Translations under genes and position numbers: made by a program
Assembly (NCBI GenBank): GCA_963744935.1
Contig: CAVUVM010000001.1
Location: forward strand, 310,001-374,000
Direction of reading: 5' to 3'
DNA length: 64,000 nt
From: Bog-473 sp963744935
GTDB lineage: Bacteria > Actinomycetota > Acidimicrobiia > Acidimicrobiales > RAAP-2
Shown: positions 62,535 to 64,000 of the stretch, in pieces
Position numbering within the stretch: the first letter of the stretch is position 1
How the letters are laid out: each line of letters starts with the position of its first letter
Notes under the pieces: model-generated
Seen by the model: only the letters and a program-made list of their open reading frames with translations
Databases searched by the model: none
What the model was told of the DNA's origin: nothing

Positions 62535-63558
62535 TCAGCCGCGCCCGGTCATGGGCCCGTGACGATGCGGCGACGCGGCGTCTGCGTTGTGACCCGTGTC
62601 CAGGCTCTGCACGAAGTACTGCTCCACCGCCTGGGCGAGACCACCCGCGATCACCTGCTGGCCCTGCGCGCTCGTCGCGATGTCGGCTTCGAAGGGATCC
62701 GTGATGAAGAGCGGCTCGATCAGCGCGCCCGGCATCGTGCTCGGCGTGGAGAACCAGCCGGGTACGGCCGGGCCGAGCAAGAGGAGATGGCCATAGTCGG
62801 CGGCCATCGTGGTGAGCGCCGGGCCGCCGAGCTCGCTGTCGTCGACGACGCCGAGGTTTGGCACCGCCCAGCCCTGCGCGTTCAGAGCGCCAAGCACGTC
62901 GTTCTGGACCAAGGTGGCCAGTTTGAGGTTCTGCGCCGAGAACGGCCGCGCCGTGTCGTAGCCGGTAACGGTGCCCGCATCGAACGGCGAACCCCCGGCG
63001 TCGAAGTAGATGCCCACGAGCGCGTTTGCCTTTGCCATGTCCGCACACTGGTCGCGCGCCGCCACGTCGTCGTGCACGCCTTGCGCGGTGAAGAGGCCGC
63101 CCGAGACGTCGTCGGGCGCGGGCCTGAGCACCGTCTCGTCCTTCGTGCGCGACACCACCACGGTGAACCCCTTTGCCCGAAGCAGGGCCATTGCGTCGAG
63201 CTCGACGGGAAGCGTCGCGTCTGCCTCGTAGACGGTTTGTCCGGACTCCGTAGTGCCGACACCACCCGGATCGAGGCCGCCGTGTCCCGCATCGAGGTAG
63301 ACGGTCAGCTTCCGGTCGCCTGCGGTGGGCGGGTACGTGACGCAGGCCCCGGGCTCGTACTCGCGGGTCGAGCTGCTTGCCCGCTGACGCCCGCGCCACG
63401 GAGGAGTGGCGCGCCGTCCCCGCGCTCGCCGAGCCCGATGCCACCACGAAGAGGGCGACCGACGGTCCGAGCAATAAGGCGAGCACCAGGACCAACAGCA
63501 CCCGGACCGGTGAGCCGTTGGCCGGAACCCCGTCCTGTTCCAGCCGCCGCTCGCCCAT
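62535..63558 (-). CDS. N-acetylmuramoyl-L-alanine amidase (Amidase_3), frameshifted as read
   Basis: The N-terminal frame from 63558 encodes a signal anchor (VRVLLVLVLALLLGPSVALFVV). The catalytic part is in another frame from about 63380: TREYEPGACVTYPP, LDAGHGGLDPGGVG (first zinc His), VELDAMALL (Glu ligand), and ALIEPLFITDP (catalytic Glu). One base change near 63370-63390 would join them. The position of the second zinc His, usually SxHxN, reads GIYFDAG, so this ligand appears to be replaced. Cuts peptidoglycan side chains outside the cell if active. Confidence 0.78.
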
Positions 63559-63644
63559 GACATCACACTACGGAACGGGCCGATCGGTGCGCGGTCGCCT
63601 TGGGCGCGGTCGACGGCCCAGCAGCGCGCTCGACCGCTCGGGAG

Positions 63645-64000
<356 letters not shown>

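Overview
The window is GC-rich bacterial DNA with dense, short-spaced genes, many GTG starts and many ATGA/GTGA gene overlaps. The gene set points to Actinomycetota: a deazaflavin (F420)-type nitroreductase, SCO6745-like and PF10118 ferritin-like proteins, LytR-CpsA-Psr and PASTA envelope proteins, several TetR regulators with Baeyer-Villiger, crotonase and SDR genes, and a DUF6285-APH kinase. A lineage near Acidimicrobiia is my guess, not something the sequence proves.

Layout. (1) 1-8.0 kb: respiratory cluster. A cupredoxin-like gene, then cytochrome oxidase subunits II, I and III, a 35-residue one-helix protein and a CtaG-like assembly factor on +; facing it a TlpA-like thioredoxin, a Sco copper chaperone and a membrane-anchored unknown on -. 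Subunit I is unusual: the K-channel lysine position reads Leu, and the Mg-site Asp position reads Gly. (2) 8.0-17.4 kb: drug-efflux operon (tetR-MFS-merR), then lipid/ketone metabolism genes (PF10118 protein, EthA-like monooxygenase, SDR, TetR, crotonase) with palindromic operator candidates. (3) 17.5-22.8 kb: tRNA-Asp and tRNA-Phe, followed by two small decayed integrative segments. Each ends in a copy of the tRNA-Phe 3' end, and no integrase remains. Cargo: a DUF1345-like membrane protein, a heptad-repeat coiled coil, a CPA1 antiporter, YihY/BrkB, and PLDc_N and DUF202 remnants. (4) 22.9-34.0 kb: secreted alpha-L-rhamnosidase, then an oxidative catabolic cluster (SCP2-PhyH dioxygenase, beta-hydroxyacid dehydrogenase, TetR, SDR, CMD protein, amidohydrolase, SthA-like flavoprotein, nitronate monooxygenase). 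(5) 34-41.4 kb: PAS-GGDEF-EAL protein divergent from a PAS-LuxR regulator, SnoaL-like protein, LCP ligase, a FemAB/GNAT protein split in two, and a PASTA lipoprotein. (6) 41.4-55.1 kb: two MFS exporters, an OYE flavoprotein, amidase, HxlR, APH kinase, LLM oxidoreductase, epoxide hydrolase, serine hydrolase, DDN-type protein and cyclase-family hydrolase. (7) 55.2-64 kb: nucleotide biosynthesis on - (purQ partial, purL, purF, purM, pyrE), interrupted by a methyltransferase, a membrane protein, a conserved basic protein and a cell-wall amidase.

Single-base frameshifts recur in otherwise well-conserved genes, including essential-looking purM. Base-call or assembly indels are therefore a serious alternative to true gene decay wherever a frameshift is noted below. 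Every homology statement here rests on reading motifs by eye; no search was run.
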